From: an uncultured Clostridia bacterium
GTDB taxonomy: Bacteria; Bacillota; Clostridia; Oscillospirales; Ruminococcaceae
Assembly: GCA_944386045.1 (NCBI GenBank)
Contig: CALWZO010000025.1
Location: forward strand, 1 to 64,000
DNA: 64,000 nucleotides
Reading direction: 5' to 3'
The translations under genes and the position numbers were made by a program. The notes beneath the pieces are model-generated. The model made no database searches. It was not told the origin of the DNA and was given only the letters and a program-made list of their open reading frames with translations. The number at the start of each line of letters is the position of its first letter. Within the stretch, counting starts at the first letter, position 1. This document shows, in pieces, positions 34,939 through 43,471 of this stretch.

Positions 34939-36210
34939 TCAATCTTCCTTGGGTTTTCTGTTGAGCAGATCCTGTATGACGGCAACCATTATAAAAGCTA
35001 CCAGCCCGGCTGCAAAGCCGTTGTTGTAAAGGTTATATCCGCCGCACAGCGGACCCACTGCAAGCACTACACAGGTGTGCAGGAAACCTGCCGCTATACC
35101 ATATACAGCGCCAAACTGACCGCTTATGGGCGCCAAGGCAGTGCCGAACAAGGCCGCAAGCTGAACAGACGGCGCATGGGCATCATGCACTATAAACACA
35201 GAGGCCAGATACACACCAACAATAACAGATATGCTGTTTTTTGGGTGCTCCCCTGCCGCCGCAAAGCCCACCGATGTCAGTATTGCGCCCAGTACAGGGC
35301 CGTTCAGGTCTCCGCCTATAAGCAATATATATGACAGGCACACCAGACCCATCAGACCCATATTTATCAGGACCGGACCGATACCGTCGGTGTTTACAAA
35401 GTCGCTGGGGGATTGTCCGCTGTGTCGGAATAATGCCAGCAGTCGTTTCATCTCTCCCTTGCACAGTATCAGGCCGCTGATTATCAGCACTGATGTCAGG
35501 ACCATAACATATATCAGCGCCGGCACCGGAACACCTTTGTTCCATATTAACGCAGTTTCCACAGTGTTGCCCACAGCCCTGAGCACCGAAGTAAGCACCA
35601 GGGCCAGCAGTCCGCCGGCAAAGCCATAGTTAAACAGACTGTATCCCATATGGCTGGAAAATGTATGTTCTGCCAAAGGTATGATTATATATCCTATAAA
35701 TGCCCCAACGGCAAAAGCCAGTAAAACATTTATAACCGGATTAAACGGCCGGTACAAAAACACCGTAGTCACAAAGGGTGACAGCGTGGTTGAAAAAAGG
35801 GCCGCATTGGTGTATTTTCTCATGGGTCTGCCCACATGGCGGCTGTACAGCCACACCCCTGCAAAAAACGGCAGTATATTGAAAGGGTTTTTGCCAAACA
35901 GCGCAAAGCCGGCCATAAGATATATCATGGCAATGGTACTGCCGCTGTAAGTAGTGTCTATGATAAATGTAAGACCAATGGAAATAAAGGTTACTATACC
36001 CGCATTTACAAAAGCCGCCCCGGCCCCGCCTATTACAAAGTAGTCTGACAGCAGCACATCCGGATGAAGAGGGAAATTCATCAGGCCAGACATTATGTTC
36101 TGCGGACTGTCCAGCATAAATCCGGTTACCACAAGGGACAAAGCCAGCGCCAGACAGCTGATTTTGGCCGCGGCAGAGTCAAAATTATCTTTTTTCTTTT
36201 CTTTATTCAT
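34939..36210 (-). CDS. multi-pass membrane protein of the DUF1576 type
   Basis: 423 residues with about 11-12 membrane segments and many Gly/Ala-rich turns (VIGGAGAAFVNAGIVTF, HMGYSLFNYGFAGGLLAL, GFAAGLVAF). The alternating short loops suggest an internal repeat. It resembles DUF1576 proteins of clostridia, which have no known function; a transporter role is inferred only from topology. Alone in its transcription unit, between two SDR genes. Confidence 0.6.
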   Translation of the reverse strand: MNKEKKKDNFDSAAAKISCLALALSLVVTGFMLDSPQNIMSGLMNFPLHPDVLLSDYFVIGGAGAAFVNAGIVTFISIGLTFIIDTTYSGSTIAMIYLMAGFALFGKNPFNILPFFAGVWLYSRHVGRPMRKYTNAALFSTTLSPFVTTVFLYRPFNPVINVLLAFAVGAFIGYIIIPLAEHTFSSHMGYSLFNYGFAGGLLALVLTSVLRAVGNTVETALIWNKGVPVPALIYVMVLTSVLIISGLILCKGEMKRLLALFRHSGQSPSDFVNTDGIGPVLINMGLMGLVCLSYILLIGGDLNGPVLGAILTSVGFAAAGEHPKNSISVIVGVYLASVFIVHDAHAPSVQLAALFGTALAPISGQFGAVYGIAAGFLHTCVVLAVGPLCGGYNLYNNGFAAGLVAFIMVAVIQDLLNRKPKED

Positions 36211-36315
36211 ATATTTTTTCCTTTTTGTATTTGTGGTATTTTACCATAACAGGCCCCATATGGCAAACAGATATTAACCGGCTGTAAATATTTGTTAAAC
36301 TTTCAATGCACTTCA

Positions 36316-36345
36316 TTGACCAAAATATATACCGTCTGATAAAAT
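36316..36345 (+). promoter_or_regulatory. promoter of the 36380 membrane protein gene
   Basis: TTGACC (36316-36321), 18-base spacer, TAAAAT (36340-36345), followed by a 34-base leader with AGAGGATG before the ATG. Confidence 0.6.
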
Positions 36346-36379
36346 TTAATTAAACAAATGCAGAAAAGAGGATGATTGC

Positions 36380-36772
36380 ATGAAAAAAGTAAAAAATTTG
36401 ATATCCAATGCCAATATACAACTGTACGCTTTTTTAATCATTTTATTTTGTTTAAATGAATTTGCCGGGAAATTTCAGATTTTGGATGATTTCCCCATTT
36501 GGGAATTTCTGACATTCCAGCGGGGTGTTGACACGACGCCGTTCAGAACCTTTTATTATTGGAACCCTGTTTTATTCATTCCGCTGTTGATACTTATTTT
36601 TGTTACATTCTTTTTCAGCGGTGAAAACCCGTTTTCACAGAAAAACCTTACAAAAGTAAACAAATATCTGCTTTTGCCCTTCGCTGTTTTATTTACGGCA
36701 TGTATACTGTGCACATATTCCAGCCTGCTTGTAAATTACACTGAGCTGGTAAAATACCTGGCGCTGAATTAA
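36380..36772 (+). CDS. small membrane protein of unknown function
   Basis: 130 residues with three hydrophobic segments (about 14-31, 57-75 and 96-114). I do not recognise a family. A clear promoter, ribosome binding site (GAGGATG) and terminator support it being a real gene. It is monocistronic and convergent with the neighbouring SDR gene, giving no hint of function. Confidence 0.72.
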   Translation: MKKVKNLISNANIQLYAFLIILFCLNEFAGKFQILDDFPIWEFLTFQRGVDTTPFRTFYYWNPVLFIPLLILIFVTFFFSGENPFSQKNLTKVNKYLLLPFAVLFTACILCTYSSLLVNYTELVKYLALN

Positions 36773-36776
36773 AAAA

Positions 36777-36801
36777 ATCAGCCCTCGTAAGAGGACTGAT
36801 T
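36777..36801. terminator. bidirectional terminator after the 36380 gene
   Basis: AATCAG-c-CCTC / GAGG-a-CTGATT stem with one mismatch and a four-base loop, with A-run and T-run on either side. Confidence 0.8.
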
Positions 36802-36810
36802 TTTTGTCTT

Positions 36811-37557
36811 TTAAACCCTGGCCATACCGTCTACACTGAGCACCACTCCGGTGATGTAAGACGCTTCGTCACTGGCAAGGAAAACAAATGCGTTGGCAAT
36901 GTCTTCCGGCTGACCCAGCCTTCTCAGCGGAACCTGGGCTATAAGCGGCTCGATAACCTCTTTCGGCACGGCCTTCATCATATCTGTTTCTATTATGCCG
37001 GGGGCAACTGCGTTCACCCTGATGCCTTTGGGGCCCAGTTCCCTGGCAAGGGATACCGTAAGGCCGTTTACCGCAAATTTTGATGTGGGGTATGCCACAC
37101 CGCTGGGCTGGCCGTAAATGCTGACCATGGATGAGGTGCTGAGTATAACGCCTTTTCCTCTGACGCTCATGCATTCAACCGCTGCCCTGGTGGAGTTGAA
37201 CACGCCTTTGATGTTCAAATCCATTACCCTGTCAAACTCTTCTTCGGTGTATTCAGTAAAGGGTGTACTTTCAGATACGCCGGCATTGTTTACCAGTATG
37301 TCAACACAGCCAAACTCCTGTCTTACTTTGGCAAAAGCAGTCTTAACATCCTGCAAATCGCTCAGTTTCGGGCTGATTGCGCCTATTTTTGCATCCGGGA
37401 ACTGATTTTGCAGTTCCTTTGCCGCTTTGTCTGCCGACTGCTGGCTGCTGGCCGCAATTATAACGGTTGCACCTTCTCTCAGGAAAGCCTGGGCCGTTGC
37501 AAATCCTATGCCTCTGCTGCCGCCTGTTATTATAGCTACTTTATCTTTTAATCTCAT
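36811..37557 (-). CDS. short-chain dehydrogenase/reductase (FabG-like)
   Basis: About 248 residues. TGGSRGIGFATA nucleotide-binding loop, NNAGVSEST, catalytic Ser in STSSMVSIYG, YPTSKFAVNG and the C-terminal ASDEASYITGVVLSVDG. Resembles 3-oxoacyl-ACP reductases and clostridial hydroxysteroid dehydrogenases; which of these cannot be decided. The ATG at 37557 has GAGGTTA upstream. It is not part of a fatty-acid cluster, so a catabolic role is more likely. Confidence 0.88.
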   Translation of the reverse strand: MRLKDKVAIITGGSRGIGFATAQAFLREGATVIIAASSQQSADKAAKELQNQFPDAKIGAISPKLSDLQDVKTAFAKVRQEFGCVDILVNNAGVSESTPFTEYTEEEFDRVMDLNIKGVFNSTRAAVECMSVRGKGVILSTSSMVSIYGQPSGVAYPTSKFAVNGLTVSLARELGPKGIRVNAVAPGIIETDMMKAVPKEVIEPLIAQVPLRRLGQPEDIANAFVFLASDEASYITGVVLSVDGMARV

Positions 37558-37638
37558 ACATGTTAACCTCTGTTTCATTTGTTTTTATGGCTTTATTATA
37601 TGTAAATTTTCATCTTAAATCCGTAACAATATCACAAA

Positions 37639-37663
37639 AAAGCGCCGGAATAACCGGCGCTTT
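37639..37663 (-). terminator. terminator of the bce-like module
   Basis: Perfect 10-bp stem AAAGCGCCGG / CCGGCGCTTT with a five-base loop, three bases past the permease stop on the minus strand. Confidence 0.88.
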
Positions 37664-37665
37664 CT

Positions 37666-39735
37666 TTATCTCATTCCGCTGACTATGTTGTAATATGTGT
37701 TGGATGTGAAACGATATACCAAAGTATAAAAAAGTGAAAAAACAATATAGCTGCCCAATGCGGTAAGTGCAAAAAGTGATGTATTCGAAATTTCGAACAG
37801 TAACAACAGCTTTTTTATTATCGGAAAAGCAAATGCCAGGTGCATACCCGCCATAAGCATGGGTATGAAAAACACCATAAGCAGCTGGGAGTTCACGCTT
37901 TTGCGTATATCCGCCTTTGTCATTCCCACCTTCTGCATAATGTCAAACCTTGCCCGGTCCTCATAGCCTTCGGAAATCTGCTTGTAATATATTATCAGCA
38001 CCGTTGCTGTTATAAATACAATGCTCAAGACTATACCAAGGTAAAACAAGCCGCCGTACAGTGAATAGAAGCCCTGTCGGCTTTCTTCTATACAGCCGAT
38101 ATACCTGTATGTGTGGGCATGAGCGTTTTCGGTAAAATAGTTGTTCAATGCGTCATTTATATACATATAAATGCCTATTTTTTCATCCGCCGCATCATTT
38201 GTCCCTTCGTCAGCCACAGTACCAACATCAAAATTGTACTGCCAGGTGCAAAGCAGCATATTGTCACCATACACATTATCCAGCTCCAAAAGTTTTGGAA
38301 TGCTGTTTTTCAGGTCTTTAACCACAACCGTTATGGTGGGCATTATGTTTGAAGAACTCTTGCCGGAAGTAAAATCAGGGTCCGGACTTCCTTTTACAGA
38401 GAAACTTTCTCCGCCGGCAAAACTTATATGGTCAAAATTATACTGACCTCTGTTTATCCCCACCAGGGCCTGACCGTCGGAAAGGATTTCATTGTTTCCG
38501 GTGGCTTTATTGTAGTCATTCAGACCGATAAACTCCACGGCAAAAACATTGTCATATATATCCGGCGAAATGTTTGTCACCTGGTTTACATCCAGTATCA
38601 TATTTCCGTCGTTATCCAGATATCCGTATGTATGACATACTTTATATTCCATCACATTTTCCCGTTTTGTACCTTTTTCACTTAACCGGGAATTTATAAT
38701 GCTTTTCAGCAGGTCTGTCTGCCGGGTGTCGATGTCCTGTATGTTGTCATAGCGGAACTCGTTTACTATATCTCTGGGGTATTGCCGTTTCAGCTCATCC
38801 TCCCCACCCAGATACAGCGAAGTGGTGGAGGAAACCATGACCAGCACCATGGTGGCCAGTATACAAATGGAAGCCAGGCCGGCGCCGTTGCGTTTCATTC
38901 TGAAAACCATGCCGGACACTGAAACAAAATGATTTGCTTTATAATAATAATTTTTATTTTTTTGCAGCATACGGCAGACAACGACAGACCCGGCCATCAT
39001 TATAAGGTATGTGCCGGCAATTACCATAATCACTGCCACGAAAAAGTATACCAGCGCGCTCAGCGGCTCCTTTACGCTGACAGCAATGTAATAAGCCGCC
39101 GCCAAAAGCGCTGCGCCGGAAAATCCCAAAAGCCAGTTGGCTTTCGGCGGCTTTTCACCCGCCTGTTCGCTGCGCAGTAATGATATTGATGTGGAAAAAT
39201 ATATCTGCCTTATACTGTTCAGGCAAACCAGGAAAAATATAACCCGGAACACCTTTACAGTAGAAAAAATATCGCTGACAGACAACGACAGGCTGTAATC
39301 TATCTGCGCCTGGACTGTGTTCAACAAGCCGAGTTCGGCGATTTTTGAAAACAGTATTCCGGCGCTGACACCGACAGAAACACAGAATACCGCCGTAAAA
39401 AGATTTTCCCACAGCAGTACTGCGGCTATATGTTTTCTGCCCATTCCCAGTATGCTGTACAGACCGAATTCCTTTTTCCTGCGTCGGATAAGAAATGAAT
39501 TGGTATAAAATATAAACAGGCATGAAAAAAACGCAATAACCCATACGCCGAGATTGAGAATTTCGATTATAATATTATACCCGCGGATAGCTCTGACCCC
39601 GTTGCAGTATCTCAAAAAACTGATTATATAATACATCATAACCATGCCGGTGCAGGAAATAATGTAGGGCGTGTACAGTTTTTTGTTTTTTCTTATACCG
39701 TCAATGGCAAGCCTGGGATAAAGAAGGTATTTCAT
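37666..39735 (-). CDS. BceB-like ABC transporter permease
   Basis: 689 residues with ten membrane segments and the large extracellular domain (residues ~310-530) between helices 7 and 8 that is typical of BceB. FtsX-like blocks RRKKEFGLYSILGMGRKHI near the start and DRARFDIMQKVGMTKADI near the end are present. BceAB transporters detach bacitracin-type peptides from lipid targets and signal to the BceS kinase. Start overlaps the ATPase stop as ATGA. Confidence 0.92.
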   Translation of the reverse strand: MKYLLYPRLAIDGIRKNKKLYTPYIISCTGMVMMYYIISFLRYCNGVRAIRGYNIIIEILNLGVWVIAFFSCLFIFYTNSFLIRRRKKEFGLYSILGMGRKHIAAVLLWENLFTAVFCVSVGVSAGILFSKIAELGLLNTVQAQIDYSLSLSVSDIFSTVKVFRVIFFLVCLNSIRQIYFSTSISLLRSEQAGEKPPKANWLLGFSGAALLAAAYYIAVSVKEPLSALVYFFVAVIMVIAGTYLIMMAGSVVVCRMLQKNKNYYYKANHFVSVSGMVFRMKRNGAGLASICILATMVLVMVSSTTSLYLGGEDELKRQYPRDIVNEFRYDNIQDIDTRQTDLLKSIINSRLSEKGTKRENVMEYKVCHTYGYLDNDGNMILDVNQVTNISPDIYDNVFAVEFIGLNDYNKATGNNEILSDGQALVGINRGQYNFDHISFAGGESFSVKGSPDPDFTSGKSSSNIMPTITVVVKDLKNSIPKLLELDNVYGDNMLLCTWQYNFDVGTVADEGTNDAADEKIGIYMYINDALNNYFTENAHAHTYRYIGCIEESRQGFYSLYGGLFYLGIVLSIVFITATVLIIYYKQISEGYEDRARFDIMQKVGMTKADIRKSVNSQLLMVFFIPMLMAGMHLAFAFPIIKKLLLLFEISNTSLFALTALGSYIVFSLFYTLVYRFTSNTYYNIVSGMR

Positions 39736-40496
39736 CTTTTTTCACCTCCGGTGGCCAGAAGCGTCTGGGTGTCGGCGATGCGCCGGTAAAACCGTCTGTT
39801 GTCATCCTGCCCGCGGTACAGCTGGTGGAAAACCTCGCCGTCTTTTATAAACAGCACCCTGCCGGCTATGCTTGCCGCCTTGGTGGAGTGGGTGACCATA
39901 AGAATTGTGTGCCCCATGGAATTTATCTGTGAGAACATATTCAGCAATTCGTCGCTGGATTTGGAATCCAGTGCACCGGTGGGCTCATCAGCCAGGATAA
40001 GTTTGGGGTTGGTTATAATCGCCCTTGCCACTGCCGCGCGCTGTTTCTGACCGCCGGAAACCTCGTAAGGGTATTTTTTCAGCAGGTCTGTTATCCCCAG
40101 CCTCTCGCTTATGGGAAGCAGCCTTGAACGCATGTCGGAATACTTTTTGCCGGCCAACACCAGCGGAAGGTATATGTTGTCTTCCAAATTGAATGTGTCC
40201 AGCAGGTTAAAATCCTGAAAAACAAAACCCAGGTTGTCCCTGCGGTATTCTGATATATCCTTGTCTTTTATCCTGGACAGGTCCTGCCCGTCAAGAATAA
40301 CACTGCCCCCGGTGGCCTTATCCAGTGCCGCAAGGATATTCAGCAGGGTAGTTTTGCCGGAGCCGGACTCGCCCATTATGGCCACAAACTCTCCCTTTTC
40401 AACGCTGAAAGTAACATTTTTCAAGGCCTGGACCTTATTTGCTCCAAAACGGGTGGAGTAAATTTTTTTCAGACCTTTTATCTCCAAAAAACTCAT
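39732..40496 (-). CDS. BceA-like ABC transporter ATP-binding protein
   Basis: 254 residues. Walker A GESGSGKTT, Q-loop FVFQDFNLLDTF, signature VSGGQKQRAAVARA, Walker B LILADEPTGALD and VTHSTKA. This is the MacB/LolD-type layout with the NLLDTFNLEDNI block of peptide-resistance ATPases. Preceded by AGGAGG and a regulatory region with two inverted repeats. Confidence 0.94.
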   Translation of the reverse strand: MSFLEIKGLKKIYSTRFGANKVQALKNVTFSVEKGEFVAIMGESGSGKTTLLNILAALDKATGGSVILDGQDLSRIKDKDISEYRRDNLGFVFQDFNLLDTFNLEDNIYLPLVLAGKKYSDMRSRLLPISERLGITDLLKKYPYEVSGGQKQRAAVARAIITNPKLILADEPTGALDSKSSDELLNMFSQINSMGHTILMVTHSTKAASIAGRVLFIKDGEVFHQLYRGQDDNRRFYRRIADTQTLLATGGEKR

Positions 40497-40562
40497 TGTT
40501 TCAATCCTCCTGTTTTTTCTGATTTAATTTTATCAGAAGGACATGGCAATCTCCATTTGATG

Positions 40563-40600
40563 CACTTACAAAAAGTGTTGCGTTTCTTACATTTATGTAA
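40563..40600 (-). promoter_or_regulatory. inverted repeats upstream of bceAB, candidate BceR operator
   Basis: Two inverted repeats lie in the 109-base gap between the kinase and transporter genes: CACTT-acaaa-AAGTG (40563-40577) and TTACAT-TT-ATGTAA (40587-40600). The position, ahead of the transporter and behind the two-component genes, is where BceR-like regulators bind. Confidence 0.5.
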
Positions 40601-40605
40601 CATTG

Positions 40606-41598
40606 TTATTCAGCTTTAAAATTATACTGCTTCAGGTCCAGTGAAAACACTGTCCCCTCGTCCGGGCGGGAAACCACCCGTATCTTTATCCCCATGTTGT
40701 CGCATATTCTTTTGCACAGATACAGGCCTATACCGCTGGCCTTTTTGTCTGTTCGACCGTTGTATCCGGTATACCCTTTTTCAAAAATTCTGGGTATATC
40801 CTGCGGCGCTATACCTATTCCGCTGTCTTTTATAAACAATTTGTCCTGCTGCATATAAATTTCTATCTTTCCCCGGGGAGTGTATTTAAGGGCATTGGAC
40901 AAAAGCTGTTCTATGACAAAAGACAGCCATTTTTCATCTGTTACAATGGTTTTATCACAGGGGGTGTATACCAGCTGAATTTTTCGCAGTATAAACTCTG
41001 TGGAAAATTTTCTGACGGCCGACCTGACTATTTCATCTATGTTGCAGGGCGCAAAAACATAGTCCACCGTATCGCAATCCAGGCGCAAAAAGGTGAGCAC
41101 CATGTCGGCATACCGTTCTATTCTGTGCAGGTCAGTCAAAAGCTGTCGGGACAGGGCGCTGTCATCATTTTGCAGTGTAAGGCGCATGGAGGCTATGGGT
41201 GTTTTTATCTGATGTACCCACATGGTGTAATAGTCCATCATTCCGGCGTATTGCTCGTCTTTCCGGTTGCGCCAATCCAGTATTTCGGCCTGCATTTTTT
41301 GGATTATATGCTGATAATCTTTAATCTCTATATCATCCGAAGGCGGAAGGTCCTCTATCATGCCGGCGCCCATATCTGCTGTTTTGATAAGAGCAATATG
41401 GTTTTCAAAAGTCTGTTTGCAGTCGCGTAAAGCGGCGGCAAAAACCAAAAGCAGCGACAGGGCAGACGGATAGATTACAGCCGCAACCGGCAGCCTGTAC
41501 AATAAAAATGAAAAGAAGAAAATGATAAAAACCGCAGTCAAAATTGCGGCAAAAGTTTTTCTTTGCTTTATATAGTCAAATAAAAATTTAGCACTCAT
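40606..41598 (-). CDS. BceS-like intramembrane-sensing histidine kinase
   Basis: 330 residues. Two closely spaced N-terminal membrane helices (about 13-56) with almost no extracellular loop, the mark of intramembrane-sensing kinases. Phospho-acceptor His in WVHQIKTPIASM, N-box VIEQLLSNALKYT, G-boxes IKDSGIGIAPQDIPRIFEKGYTG and GIGLYLCKRI. It probably senses flux through the BceAB transporter rather than the drug itself, as known for BceS. Encoded three bases after the response regulator. Confidence 0.92.
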   Translation of the reverse strand: MSAKFLFDYIKQRKTFAAILTAVFIIFFFSFLLYRLPVAAVIYPSALSLLLVFAAALRDCKQTFENHIALIKTADMGAGMIEDLPPSDDIEIKDYQHIIQKMQAEILDWRNRKDEQYAGMMDYYTMWVHQIKTPIASMRLTLQNDDSALSRQLLTDLHRIERYADMVLTFLRLDCDTVDYVFAPCNIDEIVRSAVRKFSTEFILRKIQLVYTPCDKTIVTDEKWLSFVIEQLLSNALKYTPRGKIEIYMQQDKLFIKDSGIGIAPQDIPRIFEKGYTGYNGRTDKKASGIGLYLCKRICDNMGIKIRVVSRPDEGTVFSLDLKQYNFKAE

Positions 41599-41601
41599 AC
41601 C

Positions 41602-42273
41602 CTACTCCACTATATACCCAACGCCAAATTTTGTTTTTATGAAACCCTCCAGCCCGGCGCTTTCCAGCTTTCGGCGCAGGCGGTTTACATTGACAGTCAG
41701 CGTGTTTTCGTCTATAAAGCTGTCTGTCTGCCACAGCTCTTCCATAAGCTTTTCCCTGCTTACAACCTTGCCTTTGTTTTTCAGCAGGCAGGACAGGATT
41801 TTATACTCGTTTTTGGTCAGGGCAATCTTCTCGTTCTTGTAAAGTAAAGTTCCTTCACCTATATTCAAAACAGCACCCCTGTGCTCTATTACAGGCGTAT
41901 TCCGGGCAAAATCATAACTGCGCCTCAGCAGTGCCTGTATTTTGGCCATAAGTACGCTTTGGTCAAAGGGTTTGGCAATAAAGTCATCCGCCCCCATGTT
42001 TATCGCCATTATTATATTCATATTGTCTGACGCCGATGATATAAATATAATCGGCACCTGGGAAATTTTTCTTATCTCATTGCACCAGTGGTAACCGTCA
42101 AAAAACGGCAGGGATATATCCAGTAATACAATGTGCGGCTGAAAACGCAAAAAATCTTCCATAACATTTTTAAAATTCTGTACGCAAAATGTATCTAAAT
42201 CCCACAATCCGGCCTGCCGGGCAATGGCCGAAGATATACCTGCATCATCTTCAACTATAAATAATCTGTGCAT
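41602..42273 (-). CDS. BceR-like OmpR-family response regulator
   Basis: 223 residues. Receiver domain with acidic pair in FIVEDDAG, phospho-acceptor Asp in IVLLDISLPFFDGYHW (residue ~54) and Lys in FIAKPFDQ; C-terminal winged helix ending FIDENTLTVNVNRLRRKLE and GVGYIVE. First gene of the two-component part of the module; GAGGAG precedes the ATG and a TATAAT lies about 35 bases upstream. Confidence 0.94.
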   Translation of the reverse strand: MHRLFIVEDDAGISSAIARQAGLWDLDTFCVQNFKNVMEDFLRFQPHIVLLDISLPFFDGYHWCNEIRKISQVPIIFISSASDNMNIIMAINMGADDFIAKPFDQSVLMAKIQALLRRSYDFARNTPVIEHRGAVLNIGEGTLLYKNEKIALTKNEYKILSCLLKNKGKVVSREKLMEELWQTDSFIDENTLTVNVNRLRRKLESAGLEGFIKTKFGVGYIVE

Positions 42274-42373
42274 TTTTTCTCCTCTTAAAATTCATATAGA
42301 ATTATTATAGCACTATGGTAAACACAAATGAATATATTGGTAAAAATTTAATAATTGCCCCGTACTGCACAAA

Positions 42374-42412
42374 AATCCCCCGTCGGCCGTAAATTCTGCC
42401 GCCGGGGGATTA
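42374..42412 (-). terminator. terminator after the thioredoxin-like membrane protein
   Basis: AATCCCCCG/CGGGGGATT stem extended by GGC/GCC with a small bulge; a T-run (A-run on the plus strand) follows on the minus strand. Confidence 0.82.
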
Positions 42413-42462
42413 GATATATGCAAATAATTGCTGTAAGGATACTTTAAAACACACTCGCAAGG

Positions 42463-43170
42463 TTAAACCTTCAACTTTTTGTTAAAATATACATTTCGTC
42501 GGGCATACTCCTCTATATAACCCGGGAAATCGGATACTATCTCTTCATAGAAAATAGTTTTGTCGGCCTTGCCGTCCACAAAGAAAACAACAGCGGGAAC
42601 AGTTGTTACTTCATATTTCTCCAACACTTCCACCATCCTGTCTCTTTCTGTTTTCCTGTCATCAGAAGTATTATAATAGTGCAGCTGCAAAGGTGAGTGA
42701 GTGGAAAATTTGTAAAGTGTATCATAAGCCGTCCGGCAATAGCCGCAATCTGGCCTTCCTACATACACAGCAAAACTGCCATCGGAAATAGATTCCAGTT
42801 CATCAAGTGAAATCTGCTCTATTTCAAACCTCTCGTCAGCTAAAAGCACAGAATTTTCAAAATGGCTGTATACCTCTCTTCCCGTCCCCACAAGCAAAGC
42901 CGAAAGGACCAGCACGGCGGGCACCGATACCATAATCGAAAAAAGCGAAAGTTTATCTACATCAGCAGTTCCCAAAAGGAAAACGGCCGCTATTACAAAT
43001 ACCGCAAACGGAATTGCCGGATGGCCGGTTATATTTGTGTAAAAGCCGTCGGTGCGCACCAATATATAATGCGCCAGCCATACCAGCATATTGGCCGCTG
43101 TCAGGGCAAAAACCACAACTATCGGTATAAATCCCGGTTTTTTAATTAACTGAGAAAATTTAGTTTTCAT
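42463..43170 (-). CDS. membrane protein with C-terminal thioredoxin-like domain
   Basis: 235 residues. Three to four membrane segments occupy residues ~12-95. The outside or inside C-terminal domain has GRPDCGYCRTAYDTLYKF, a C-x-x-C active site (CGYC), and the cis-Pro motif VTTVPAVVFFVDGK. It resembles bacteriocin-accessory (Bta-like) thioredoxins in its active-site region, but has more membrane segments. Disulphide exchange at the membrane is inferred. A 21-codon reading frame with a strong ribosome binding site lies just upstream and may be translated with it. Confidence 0.78.
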   Translation of the reverse strand: MKTKFSQLIKKPGFIPIVVVFALTAANMLVWLAHYILVRTDGFYTNITGHPAIPFAVFVIAAVFLLGTADVDKLSLFSIMVSVPAVLVLSALLVGTGREVYSHFENSVLLADERFEIEQISLDELESISDGSFAVYVGRPDCGYCRTAYDTLYKFSTHSPLQLHYYNTSDDRKTERDRMVEVLEKYEVTTVPAVVFFVDGKADKTIFYEEIVSDFPGYIEEYARRNVYFNKKLKV

Positions 43171-43174
43171 TTAC

Positions 43175-43240
43175 CTATTCCCTTCTTGTTAGATTGAGTT
43201 TTACGGATTTCATCCGTTTGTTAAGAAGATTTAGGTACAT
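43175..43240 (-). CDS. 21-residue peptide gene or leader ORF
   Basis: ATG at 43238-43240, stop at 43175, four bases before the start of the thioredoxin-like gene. A canonical GGAGGTG lies six bases upstream, stronger than most in the window. The product begins MYLNLLNKRM and continues KSVKLNLTRRE; it is basic, with alternating leucines. A promoter TTGTCC (43355-43350), 17 bases, TATTAT (43332-43327) stands 86 bases before it. No family recognised. It may be a regulatory leader peptide, or a small secreted or membrane-active peptide. Confidence 0.55.
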   Translation of the reverse strand: MYLNLLNKRMKSVKLNLTRRE

Positions 43241-43326
43241 CAGACTCACCTCCGCATAATGATGTCTTTTTTTAAAGATTAATCGCTATATAAAAAAGCA
43301 TATAAATTTCAACTCTTTATATATAT

Positions 43327-43355
43327 ATAATATCATAATATAATTTTCGGGACAA
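43327..43355 (-). promoter_or_regulatory. promoter of the short-peptide / thioredoxin-like operon
   Basis: TTGTCC (43355-43350), exact 17-base spacer, TATTAT (43332-43327) on the minus strand. Confidence 0.55.
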
Positions 43356-43410
43356 TGCTTAATGAAAAAATATAAGTCAAAAATTTTCTTTATATAATAA
43401 AATTACCCTT

Positions 43411-43440
43411 TACGGATAGTTTTCCGCAAAGGGTAAGTTT
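43411..43440 (-). terminator. terminator after the tandem amidohydrolase genes
   Basis: TTACCCTTT-a-CGGA pairs with TCCG-c-AAAGGGTAA; the arms lie in about 43407-43438 and T/A-runs flank both sides. It closes the amidohydrolase operon ending at 43472. Confidence 0.75.
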
Positions 43441-43471
43441 TTTTACAGTTGCATGGGCTAATTTTAAATTC

